DNA of 53,217 nucleotides. It comes from Candidatus Poseidoniaceae archaeon. GTDB taxonomy: Archaea; Thermoplasmatota; Poseidoniia; Poseidoniales; Poseidoniaceae. How positions within the stretch are numbered: the first letter of the stretch is position 1; each line of letters starts with the position of its first letter. Shown in pieces: positions 10,128 through 17,739 of the stretch. The notes beneath the pieces were generated by a model. The model was not told the origin of the DNA, made no database searches, and saw nothing but the letters and a program-made list of their open reading frames with translations. Both the position numbers and the translations under genes were made by a program. The stretch is from NCBI GenBank assembly GCA_023254445.1, contig JALRLN010000002.1, forward strand, positions 1 to 53,217. The letters run 5' to 3'.

Positions 10128-11190
10128 GCAGGTGCCCCCCACGCGCCGCGAGGTCGGTCAGCACAAGCACCGCCATGGCTTCGACCACGGCCACCCCACG
10201 TGGGGCCAATACCGGGTCATGGCGGCCCTTGACGGTGACATCAACCTCTTCTGAGGTCTGCAGGTCGATGGTCGGTTGCGGACGCGGGATGCTTGATGGT
10301 GGCTTGAGCGTCACACGAAGCACAAGGTCTGCCCCGGAGGCCAGGCCGCCGAGTGCGCCTTCACCAACCTCAGACTGGAGTGTGGGCCCGTTGGGGCCTT
10401 GACGCCATGCGCCGTGGTGCTCCGAACCGAGCATGCGCAACGCCCGTACGCCTTGTCCGACCTCGATGGCACGGGCTCCTGGCACCGCCATCAAGGCTCG
10501 CGCAAGGGCGGGTTCGACGCCGTCGAACCATGGCTCCCCGAGGCCCATTGGGAGTCCGGACACAACGAGGTCCACGCGGGAACCGATGCTGTTTCGGTCG
10601 CTTCGTGTCGCTTCGACCAAGGCGCGCATCGCCTCGACCACTCCGCCGTCCTGGCATCGCAGGTCAACGTCCGCGAACGGGGCGCCATGCGTAGGGAGCA
10701 TGGCTTCGATGGTGCCGATGGCCCCGAGGTGAGCGGTGAGCTTCACTCCGAGGTTGTCCAGCAACGGACGCATTATCGCGGCTGCAGCGACAAGCGGCGC
10801 CGTGAGCCGAGCCGAGGATGAGCCCCCGCCGCGAAGGTCGGCGTGCCCTTCCGTGCGCTCCTGCATCGGGAGGTCCTGGTGCGCGGGACGCGGACGGTTC
10901 GGCAGGAAACTGTAGTCGCTGCTGCGCGCGTCGTTGTTCATGATCTCAAGGACAAGCGGCTGACCCGTGGTTCGTCCGTTGTGAACGCCTGAACGAAGGA
11001 TCACGTCGTCGGTTTCCTTTCGCGTGCTCGTCAATGGCCCTCCCGTTCGGCGAAGGGCCAAGGCAGCAGCCATCGTTTCTTGGTCCACCTCAAGGCCGGC
11101 AGGAAGTCCCTCGACGATGGCCCCAACGCTTGGTCCGTGGCTTGTGCCAAACAGGGTGGTTGAGACCACCTCTCCCAGACGCATCCGCAT
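10120..11190 (-). CDS. aroC: Chorismate synthase
   Basis: A 356-residue enzyme that converts 5-enolpyruvylshikimate 3-phosphate to chorismate using reduced FMN. The N-terminal FGTSHGPSVG and the DARSSDYSFLPNRPRPAH stretch are family signatures, and GHADLRGGGSSSAR carries the conserved GGGRSSAR-type FMN/substrate loop with Ser for Arg at one position. The length is normal. The ATG at 11190 opens the protein directly with the conserved core. The gene lies 60 bases after shikimate kinase and overlaps aspartate kinase by eight bases, so it is co-translated with it. The final residues before the stop (ARGGHLHG) lie in the overlap. Confidence 0.95.
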   Translation of the reverse strand: MRMRLGEVVSTTLFGTSHGPSVGAIVEGLPAGLEVDQETMAAALALRRTGGPLTSTRKETDDVILRSGVHNGRTTGQPLVLEIMNNDARSSDYSFLPNRPRPAHQDLPMQERTEGHADLRGGGSSSARLTAPLVAAAAIMRPLLDNLGVKLTAHLGAIGTIEAMLPTHGAPFADVDLRCQDGGVVEAMRALVEATRSDRNSIGSRVDLVVSGLPMGLGEPWFDGVEPALARALMAVPGARAIEVGQGVRALRMLGSEHHGAWRQGPNGPTLQSEVGEGALGGLASGADLVLRVTLKPPSSIPRPQPTIDLQTSEEVDVTVKGRHDPVLAPRGVAVVEAMAVLVLTDLAARGGHLHG

Positions 11191-11250
11191 GGTGGCTCGC
11201 CCATCCCTCGCCGGTGGTTGGCTTCAACCGTTGCCCTTGGCCTTGCTTGC

Positions 11251-12108
11251 TCAACCAACGAACGTTGTCCGAAGGAGGGTCCGACCTGCCGCTTGGGCCG
11301 CGAACCGGGACTCAAGACGACGAACGGACGCTTCGGCGGCGCTCGGAAAAACAAACACGATCGCGGGACCGGAGCCCGAGATGCCCGCCGCTCGCGCGCC
11401 GCTGACAAAGGCATCGTTGGCAAACCGTCGTCCTTCTGCATCGTTTGTGACGCCAGCCATCGCCCTGCCGTTCATTGTGAGCGCGACCAACAGTTGCCCT
11501 TCCTGAACCGCAGTGAGCGCTTGTTGAAACAACGGTGTTTGCGCATGGAAGTGGTCAGGCTCTGGATGTTGGCGTCGTGGCGTGCCCGTGAGGACGAGAA
11601 CCGTCCAGTCCTCTGGGTCGGGGCCAGGTCCTTCCATGAGGACCCGGTTTTTCGGATGGTCCGCCCCCGCGTCCACAAGTTTCCAACCCGGTGCAGCAGC
11701 AGCCCATGCGTCATCGAAGGCCCCGGTGAGGGAGGTGCCTGCCTCCATTTGTGCGATGGCCGCAAGTTCGACGATATCCGCATCCTCGAGGTGAACCTTC
11801 GTGCTTGCACAGAGGGCACGAAGGGCCGCGACAGCCACGGCTGCGGAGGATTTGAGCCCTTGAGCAGCGGGGATCGATGAACGAACCGCCCAATGCAGGT
11901 CGTCGGGGAGGGGATGGGACGCGCCCGTCCATGCTTCAACGACCGCGTTCAGCAGGCCGTGGGGATCGTCGGGACGTGTTTTCAGTGGCCTGTCGTGGAC
12001 GCGAACCGTCACGGGCAGGTCCAGCCCGAGGCTGACGCCGTAGCCAAGCCCGGCAGCATGAAGGAGGCTGCAGCCTCCGTTCGCGCGTCCTTCTCCGAGC
12101 ATCGGCAT
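11251..12108 (-). CDS. aroK: Shikimate kinase, archaeal GHMP type
   Basis: This 285-residue protein is the archaeal shikimate kinase, unrelated to bacterial AroK/AroL and built on the GHMP (galactokinase/homoserine kinase) fold. The phosphate-binding loop is PAAQGLKSSAAVAVA (about residues 79-93), and the C-terminal GHMP motif is AAGISGSGPAIVFV (about 240-253). It phosphorylates shikimate with ATP ahead of EPSP synthase. The ATG at 12108 is seven bases after the stop of DHQ synthase II and is preceded by AAGGAG; an ATG at 12102 also fits. The homoserine and mevalonate kinase alternatives are made unlikely by the operon partners and by the length, which matches archaeal shikimate kinases. Confidence 0.88.
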   Translation of the reverse strand: MPMLGEGRANGGCSLLHAAGLGYGVSLGLDLPVTVRVHDRPLKTRPDDPHGLLNAVVEAWTGASHPLPDDLHWAVRSSIPAAQGLKSSAAVAVAALRALCASTKVHLEDADIVELAAIAQMEAGTSLTGAFDDAWAAAAPGWKLVDAGADHPKNRVLMEGPGPDPEDWTVLVLTGTPRRQHPEPDHFHAQTPLFQQALTAVQEGQLLVALTMNGRAMAGVTNDAEGRRFANDAFVSGARAAGISGSGPAIVFVFPSAAEASVRRLESRFAAQAAGRTLLRTTFVG

Positions 12109-12115
12109 GCGGTGG

Positions 12116-13123
12116 TCACTCCTTCACCTCCGAAGCGATGTGCTTCCCGAGGTGGCGCGCTCCACCACCGGACCACACGACAAGACGGTCGTTGCTCTGC
12201 AGTGTGGTGATGGAATGCGCATGTCCCTGGGAGTCCACCGCGCGGACGGTTTCTGCGTTTTGCAATAACGCATGGCCCTCTTGACCCTTGCCATCCCTGT
12301 ATCGCAGCAGCAGCAAAGGCCGCCGTTCCACCTTCACGCGTCCAACGGTGAGGTGCCGTGTCCCTCCGAGCCTGTTCGCGATGAGCACCTCGTCGCCGGG
12401 GTGCAATTCGCTGAGGTAGCGGGTGCTTCCGTCAGGCATGAGGACGTAGTGGTGAACGGCCCCTGCGTTCACACGAAAGGGTCGCGTTGGAACGAAGGAC
12501 GAAGGCACCGTTTCGCCGTGAACAAGCAGCAGCGGGCACGCCGCGCTCCCCACGAGCATGCCTTCTCCCGGCTCAAGGAGGCCAGCCAAATCCACGCAAG
12601 CCCGTTCACCGGGCTCGACGCTGACCGTCTCCAAGACCACCGCTTCGCCCATCGGCATCTCAGACACTGTTGGGTCCCGGGCCGCAGGGGCGGTATCGAC
12701 GCCTCGTGCGGCCTTCATGGCAAGCGCGGCGTCGAGCATGTTCTGTTCAGGCCGTACGGCGACGGCATCGACACCGGTTTGCAAAGCAAAGGCTGCACCC
12801 GCAACTTCTGCTTCTGTGCGAACCAGCGCCGCGATTTGTGTGGGGCTGCCCTGAGCGGCCGCGACGAGGTTTTCGACGGGGATCATCGACCAATGTTCGA
12901 AGGACAGCAAGACCCACGGCGCAAGCCCAACGTGCGACAACGCCGTGGTTTGATCCTCGTCGGAGCGCACGTGAACGTGCACGACGTCCGGCGAGCCACG
13001 CCACGGTTCGACCGTTGGGAGCGGGGACTCAGGGGCCTGCGGAGCATCGGGTGTCAACCGCAGCCAACGGTCCACCTCAAGCGGGGGGGGTGGACCCTCG
13101 GTCGTGCACCAGACTTCCATCAT
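12116..13123 (-). CDS. aroB': 3-dehydroquinate synthase II (archaeal, NAD-dependent)
   Basis: 335 residues. In archaea without DAHP synthase this enzyme oxidatively deaminates and cyclises 2-amino-3,7-dideoxy-D-threo-hept-6-ulosonate to 3-dehydroquinate, using NAD. The C-terminal two thirds carry family signatures: GEGMLVGSAACPLLLVHGET, RPFRVNAGAVHHYV, STRYLSELHPGD and VLIANRLG. The central part has PLE/IPVENLVAA-type and AVAVRPEQ blocks. The ATG at 13123 overlaps the upstream stop (TGATG), with a second ATG at 13120. An in-frame extension to 13240 lies inside the upstream gene and has no family similarity, so I did not use it. The gene overlaps its pathway predecessor, supporting tight coupling. 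Confidence 0.92.
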   Translation of the reverse strand: MMEVWCTTEGPPPPLEVDRWLRLTPDAPQAPESPLPTVEPWRGSPDVVHVHVRSDEDQTTALSHVGLAPWVLLSFEHWSMIPVENLVAAAQGSPTQIAALVRTEAEVAGAAFALQTGVDAVAVRPEQNMLDAALAMKAARGVDTAPAARDPTVSEMPMGEAVVLETVSVEPGERACVDLAGLLEPGEGMLVGSAACPLLLVHGETVPSSFVPTRPFRVNAGAVHHYVLMPDGSTRYLSELHPGDEVLIANRLGGTRHLTVGRVKVERRPLLLLRYRDGKGQEGHALLQNAETVRAVDSQGHAHSITTLQSNDRLVVWSGGGARHLGKHIASEVKE

Positions 13124-13923
13124 CAACCCTCGAGATGCTGCATCGCTTCCACCACGTTCGCCTCGTGGTGCACGATGGACGCGATGGCACGGACGATGCG
13201 GTCGGGGTGCGGGTGTGCGAAGATTTGCCGGCCCATGCAAACGCCGGATGCACCGCAGCGCATCGCGCGGTGGACCATCGTAAGGAGGGCTTCATCGTCG
13301 TCGGTTCGTGGGCCACCCGCAACAAGCACCGGAATTGGTGCTGCATCGACAACGGTGCGGAAGGATGCCTCGTCCCCTGTCCACGCGGCCTTCGCCACAG
13401 CGCAGCCAAGCTCGAAGGCAAGCCGCACACCATGCGCCTGCCCACCACTTGCATCGCCATCCATCACGTTGAGGTGTTCCCCACGCGCGTACACCATGCC
13501 AAGGGTCGGGACGTCGTTCGTGAACGCGTCACGCGTCACCGCCCCGAGCCGCTCGATCATTCGACCCTCGCCGGGAGTGCCGATGTTCACCTGAGCGCTC
13601 ACGCCGGTTGCCCCGCGGGCGATGGCCTCCGCAACGTCGCCGACGCTGACCTTTTCGCCTGCATCGGGGCCGCCGTGCCGCGTGGACACGGAGAGGTGAG
13701 CCACGAGGCCAACACCGATCTGCGGGTCGTGATGAAGGACATGGCTGATCAGGCCTTTCTGAGCGACGATGGCGTCTGCCCCTCCGTCGCGCAGCAAGCG
13801 AACGAGTTCCAAAGGATGCTCGAGGCCCGCCACCGGCCAATCGGATGCGCCATGGTCGATGGGCACCCAGACGCCACGGCCTCCGGGCATGAGTCTGCTC
13901 AGACGCTGCGCGTGCAGGTCCAT
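13123..13923 (-). CDS. aroA': 2-amino-3,7-dideoxy-D-threo-hept-6-ulosonate synthase (ADH synthase)
   Basis: A 266-residue class I aldolase of the DhnA/fructose-bisphosphate aldolase family. With DHQ synthase II next to it, it most likely makes ADH from aspartate semialdehyde and a 6-deoxy-5-ketofructose 1-phosphate-type donor, opening the archaeal aromatic pathway. Visible sites are VPIDHGAS (catalytic Asp), MVYARGEHL (Tyr acid/base), AVAKAAWTGD (Schiff-base Lys) and the phosphate loops VLVAGGPRTDDDE and GASGVCMGRQIF. I chose the ATG at 13923 because it puts the DHG motif at the usual distance from the start. There is no convincing Shine-Dalgarno, so the mRNA may be leaderless. It is the first gene of the five-gene operon. 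Confidence 0.9.
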   Translation of the reverse strand: MDLHAQRLSRLMPGGRGVWVPIDHGASDWPVAGLEHPLELVRLLRDGGADAIVAQKGLISHVLHHDPQIGVGLVAHLSVSTRHGGPDAGEKVSVGDVAEAIARGATGVSAQVNIGTPGEGRMIERLGAVTRDAFTNDVPTLGMVYARGEHLNVMDGDASGGQAHGVRLAFELGCAVAKAAWTGDEASFRTVVDAAPIPVLVAGGPRTDDDEALLTMVHRAMRCGASGVCMGRQIFAHPHPDRIVRAIASIVHHEANVVEAMQHLEG

Positions 13924-14009
13924 GGTCCGGGCTGATGGTTCGTTGACGTGAAGGCTTCGCCGCCGCCTTGCACCGATACGGTCATGACCGACCATGCCGT
14001 GGCTCCACC

Positions 14010-15290
14010 ATGGCCGTCCTCGGCATGGCGCTCTCGGGCGTGCTTGGTGGCGCGTTCGCGTTTGGGGTTCTCCGCCTCATGCTTCGTCGCGACAGCCGCA
14101 TCGATCTCCGCCAGGGTCTCGTCGCCGACGGCCTCGGTGCAAGGTCTGCTGGCGCTGACTTCTCCACACCCCGCGCCGAATTTGACCGGCAGTTGGCCAT
14201 CATTCAGGGTCAACGCAGGCGCGTCGAGGCGGACCAACTCCGTGACCGGGCGCGCCACGCCGACCTCCTTCGTCGGGAAGAAGAAGCCCGACGGAAGGAG
14301 GACGAGGCACGCCGCCGAATGGAAGAGGCGGAAGCGCGCCGCGCGGAGGAAGAACGCCTGCGCCGGGAGGCCGACGAAGAAGCCGCACGCATCGCCGCAC
14401 GGGAGGCCGAGGAGGCCCGACTTGCCGAAGAGCGCGAAGCGGCTCGTCAAGCAGAGTTGCTCGCCATCGAAGAACAACGGCAGGCCGAGGTCGAAGCCGC
14501 TCGGGAACAAGCCGAGATGGAGGCGAGGGCCGCCGCCGAGCGCTCCGCCGCAGAACTTCGGGCCCGGCTTGACCGTGAAGGTGCATCCTCATCCGACGTG
14601 CAGATCTCGCTGATGTGGAACAACTTCAACGACCTCGACCTGCACGTCGTGTGCCCGTCGGGTGAGCGGATCCACGGTGGCAACAAGGAATCGGCCTGCG
14701 GTGGCGTGCTCGACGTCGATGCGAACGTCAAACCGGACTCCCGCCGCCCCGTCGAAAACTGCGTGTGGCCCGACGGCGTGGCTCCTGGTGGCGTGTACCA
14801 GGTCTACGTCCACCATTACAAGAAGCACGCCAAGCGCCGTTCAAAGGACCCAACGAAGTTTTCGATCATCGTCAACGCCGGTGGCGACCCCCGCGAATAT
14901 TCGGGCGAACTCAGCGCTGGTGACCCGATCCTGAAGGTCTGTGAGTTTAGCGTGGACCCGCCCGAGGTCAGGGCTGCGAAGCGTGCAGAACTCGAAGCGC
15001 AGTTGGCGGCGACCACCGAGGCCCTCGCGACCGGTGATTTCCACCTTGATGAAGAAGAAGCGCCTGAGGAGGACGTGGAGGAAGAACCCGTCCTTGAGGA
15101 GGCGGCGGACGTGGTGAACGACGACGAGCCGATGGCCGAAGACGTCGACGAGTTGCCTGCCGCCCCAGATCTCGACGAATTGACGGCTTCGGAACCCGAG
15201 GCGGCGCCGACGCCACGTCGGAGCATGGCCGATAGGTACGGCCCTGAGCCGACCGAAGACGAAGCGTCTCAGATGGATCGGAAGTTCTGA
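14010..15290 (+). CDS. Membrane-anchored coiled-coil protein with YfaP/DUF2135-like domain
   Basis: 426 residues in four parts. Residues 1-25 are a hydrophobic anchor. Residues about 60-190 are an uninterrupted, highly charged Arg/Glu/Ala helix, almost certainly a long coiled coil. Residues about 195-310 form a beta-sandwich-like domain with 'LMWNNFNDLDLHVVCPSGE', LDVDAN, PVENCVWP and GVYQVYVHHY, resembling the YfaP/DUF2135 family found with von Willebrand proteins. The last 90 residues are an acidic, low-complexity tail. The ATG at 14010 gives a sensible anchor; the frame is open to a TTG at 13968, but that stretch is not hydrophobic. It is divergent from the aromatic operon. I would guess a structural or scaffold role; no enzyme motif is visible. 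Confidence 0.65.
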   Translation: MAVLGMALSGVLGGAFAFGVLRLMLRRDSRIDLRQGLVADGLGARSAGADFSTPRAEFDRQLAIIQGQRRRVEADQLRDRARHADLLRREEEARRKEDEARRRMEEAEARRAEEERLRREADEEAARIAAREAEEARLAEEREAARQAELLAIEEQRQAEVEAAREQAEMEARAAAERSAAELRARLDREGASSSDVQISLMWNNFNDLDLHVVCPSGERIHGGNKESACGGVLDVDANVKPDSRRPVENCVWPDGVAPGGVYQVYVHHYKKHAKRRSKDPTKFSIIVNAGGDPREYSGELSAGDPILKVCEFSVDPPEVRAAKRAELEAQLAATTEALATGDFHLDEEEAPEEDVEEEPVLEEAADVVNDDEPMAEDVDELPAAPDLDELTASEPEAAPTPRRSMADRYGPEPTEDEASQMDRKF

Positions 15291-15324
15291 GCCTGCTCTT
15301 GCGGTGAATCAATGGAAGAACCGC

Positions 15325-15330
15325 TATAAG
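15325..15330 (+). promoter_or_regulatory. Candidate archaeal TATA box for the 70-residue membrane protein gene
   Basis: The 84-base gap 15291-15374 contains CTATAAGAG, a good archaeal TATA-like hexamer in GC-rich surroundings. Transcription would start about 25 bases downstream, near 15353, leaving a short leader with AAGGAGG at 15360-15366 before the ATG at 15375. Confidence 0.45.
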
Positions 15331-15374
15331 AGGGCGTTCCGACCACACCTCGGGTCTGACAAGGAGGTACGCGC

Positions 15375-15587
15375 ATGAAGGTCTTTCCACTGCTCGTTTT
15401 TGTGCTGGGTCTGGTGTTTACCGTCTTTGGCACAGGATTTGCGCACGAGGGGAACGATGTTGACGTCCTTCAATTGCTCCTTGGCTTGCTGCAGACGGTG
15501 ATGGCCGCTGCAGTGCTCGGATGGATCCCGATGCCAACCCGTTCGGCTCCCGAGGCTGAAAACGAGGACTTGCGAAACAAGCACTGA
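15375..15587 (+). CDS. Small two-helix membrane protein, 70 residues
   Basis: The short protein has two hydrophobic stretches (about residues 4-21 and 31-50) and a charged C-terminal tail rich in Glu, Asn and Lys. It has the strongest expression signals of the region: a TATA-like element and AAGGAGG nine bases before the ATG. Its stop is followed within five bases by the next gene, which has no clear ribosome site of its own, so the two are probably co-translated. I recognise no family. It may be a membrane anchor or partner for the 692-residue protein; that is inference from spacing. Confidence 0.6.
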   Translation: MKVFPLLVFVLGLVFTVFGTGFAHEGNDVDVLQLLLGLLQTVMAAAVLGWIPMPTRSAPEAENEDLRNKH

Positions 15588-15591
15588 TGTG

Positions 15592-17670
15592 ATGACCATG
15601 TGGGAACACCGAACGATCTCCGATCAACACTTGCAGGAGCACCGGCGCGTGCAGCCGATGGAGTCCTACGTGGACTTGACCCAGCAGATCACCAAGACCA
15701 TGGAGGCGGCGGAAGCCCACATTTTCGACCACGAGGACTTCCTCCGCTACATTCCTCAGGAAGGCCCCTGGGCTCCACAAATGGACTCGGACATGACCAA
15801 GGCCGACCCCCGCACCCGTTACATCGGAAAGGGCCGTGCAACGCTGCTCAACACCAACATCATCCTTGGTTCCAGTTGGATCGAGGCCGAGCGTTTCCGC
15901 TTTGAGCGTGACCTCAAGACAACGGCTGACTGGATGAAGCAGAAGACCGTGATGAACGCCAACATGTGGACCCCAAGCACGGTTGCCACCACGCAGACCT
16001 TCGTGTTCTGCTCCACGGGCGACGAATCGAGGATGGGTGGCGCGTACTCTGTCCGTGGCCCGCAGGATTTCGACCTTCCCCCCGAGGACCACCTTCTCTT
16101 TGAACCGACCAAGGACGGCTGGCCTGAGTGGGATCCTGTGCTCTGGGGCCTCGGTCACCGCGGCGTTGTGCCCGGCTCGGACCCGGCGGAACGGGTGTTC
16201 TATCCCTCGTTGATGCACCGCAACGTGACCTACAACAACAAACTCGGATGGGTTCGTTTCTCGCCCGCTGGATTCGGGAAGGACGCCAACGGCTACATGC
16301 TCACCCGTCCGTTTGATTGGATCTGGCCCGCTGTCAACGGAAGCCGTGACACGCCGACCTCGTTCAACCTCCTTGTGAACATGCCCGACCGCAGGCAATC
16401 CTTCGGTGAGGAGGGCATCACGGACATCTTCCTGACCTCCGGAAAGACATCGCTGTACACCCTGATGGGCATGATGTCCTCGCCGGTCGTTCGACAGATG
16501 TTTGGCTCCGGTTCCGACCTTGTTCCGCTTGAAATGCACATGGTGGAGCCGGGCCTCGACGAGTGGGCACAACGCGCAAGCGATGAAGACCGCTACGGCC
16601 GCATTTTCGAGTACTGTGCGACGCTGGGTTACCTGCTCACGGACCCCGCCATCGGGAACCTTGGCGAGGGCCGTCAACGCCGCCGCCTGCTCATTTACCC
16701 TCAGGACCAGTCGAACCTCCTCGCCTGCGTCAGCGCCTCCCAGGTGGCCGACCATGCGGTGAAGGTCAACTACGGCTCCACGGTGTTTACCAAGTTGGAC
16801 CAGGCGGACTTTGAGAACCGCATGTCGCGCCGGATCAGCGCGTATGCCGACGAGATCACGCCGAGCGCCACGGCACGCGGCATGCGATGGATCTCCGGTG
16901 CAGAATACGACGCCGGTGACGGCAACGGCAAGAAGAAGCAAATGGGACCAGTGGTCCACTCCTTGCTGGCCGTTCGTGGCTACGAACTGCTCTCGCTCGA
17001 CGAGTACCAGGCCACGTTCAACGAGGTCAGTGAAGCGCCCCGGCGGCTCATGACGCGCATCATCCAGTCCATCGCCATGAACGCGATGAAGACCGTCTTT
17101 CCCCTTGACCTCATGGGCGGTCCCGGTCCTGAAGGTTCCTCCGCTCCCTACGCGGGACTGTTTTCCGTGCTCGGGCGGGACCAGCCGCTCGTCTACTACA
17201 CCGACATCCGCTTCTTGGTCCCCAACAGCATCGACCAACTCCGTTTGCTCACGGGCCAGCGCGGTGCCGACCGGTCCCGGATGCGCGACGCGTTCACCGA
17301 ATTGACCGGCGCTGACCCCGTCACTGGGTTGTCCATCCTCGACCTGTGCCTTCCCTTCGCTGGGGACATGGGCGAAGGCACCTGGCAAACTGGAACCGGC
17401 ATCCGTGCGGACGAGGTCATCGTCGAAGTGACCTGTGCGGTCAACCCGAACGAAGTGTGGAAGGCCCTCTTGGACTACACGTGCAACGACACCTTCACCA
17501 CCGTCAAGGGCAACAAGGGCACGGCCGCAAACGTCTGGGGCGACCCGCTGATCGCCAACGAGCAACTCCACAACCGCTTCCAGAAGGACGGGTTGGACCA
17601 CTGGCTCCGCTTGCTGAAGATGACCTACCACTACGCAAACCAGCGGTCTCGTAAGGTGAACAACCTCTGA
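15592..17670 (+). CDS. Unrecognised 692-residue soluble protein
   Basis: I do not recognise this protein, yet it is clearly coding: long, evenly composed and lacking low complexity. It has no signal peptide and no transmembrane helix. It is rich in Trp, Met, Tyr and Phe, with blocks such as GRATLLNTNIILGSSWIEAE, FVFCSTGDESRMGGAYS and 'GPEGSSAPYAGLFSVLGRDQ' that look like structured, buried segments. GTG at 15589, ATG at 15592 and ATG at 15598 are all possible starts; I used the first ATG. It follows the 70-residue membrane protein almost without gap and converges with purP. Its size and composition would suit a large enzyme or an assembly-forming protein, but no catalytic motif is visible. 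Confidence 0.7.
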   Translation: MTMWEHRTISDQHLQEHRRVQPMESYVDLTQQITKTMEAAEAHIFDHEDFLRYIPQEGPWAPQMDSDMTKADPRTRYIGKGRATLLNTNIILGSSWIEAERFRFERDLKTTADWMKQKTVMNANMWTPSTVATTQTFVFCSTGDESRMGGAYSVRGPQDFDLPPEDHLLFEPTKDGWPEWDPVLWGLGHRGVVPGSDPAERVFYPSLMHRNVTYNNKLGWVRFSPAGFGKDANGYMLTRPFDWIWPAVNGSRDTPTSFNLLVNMPDRRQSFGEEGITDIFLTSGKTSLYTLMGMMSSPVVRQMFGSGSDLVPLEMHMVEPGLDEWAQRASDEDRYGRIFEYCATLGYLLTDPAIGNLGEGRQRRRLLIYPQDQSNLLACVSASQVADHAVKVNYGSTVFTKLDQADFENRMSRRISAYADEITPSATARGMRWISGAEYDAGDGNGKKKQMGPVVHSLLAVRGYELLSLDEYQATFNEVSEAPRRLMTRIIQSIAMNAMKTVFPLDLMGGPGPEGSSAPYAGLFSVLGRDQPLVYYTDIRFLVPNSIDQLRLLTGQRGADRSRMRDAFTELTGADPVTGLSILDLCLPFAGDMGEGTWQTGTGIRADEVIVEVTCAVNPNEVWKALLDYTCNDTFTTVKGNKGTAANVWGDPLIANEQLHNRFQKDGLDHWLRLLKMTYHYANQRSRKVNNL

Positions 17671-17678
17671 GGCCCCTA

Positions 17679-17697
17679 ACGACGTTGTAATCGTCGT
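17679..17697 (+). terminator. Possible hairpin in the gap between convergent genes
   Basis: ACGACG (17679-17684) and CGTCGT (17692-17697) can pair around a seven-base AT-rich loop, followed by a short T-containing run. It lies in the 69-base gap between the 692-residue gene and purP. The stem is short and archaeal termination depends mainly on oligo-T, so this is weak. Confidence 0.25.
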
Positions 17698-17739
17698 CTT
17701 GCTCGGTCTGCCCTTCGCCACACCGTTGGGTGGACGTCT

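Noticed and set aside
12116..13240. A 39-residue N-terminal extension of DHQ synthase II
   Set aside because: It would read within the upstream ADH synthase gene and is Arg/Pro-rich; the ATG at 13123 in TGATG fits translational coupling.
15418..17721. A 767-codon minus-strand frame across the unrecognised 692-residue gene
   Set aside because: The plus-strand reading has even amino acid use, few rare residues and follows a ribosome site. The minus reading is rich in Val, His and Gly, as in other shadows here, so the plus strand is the gene.
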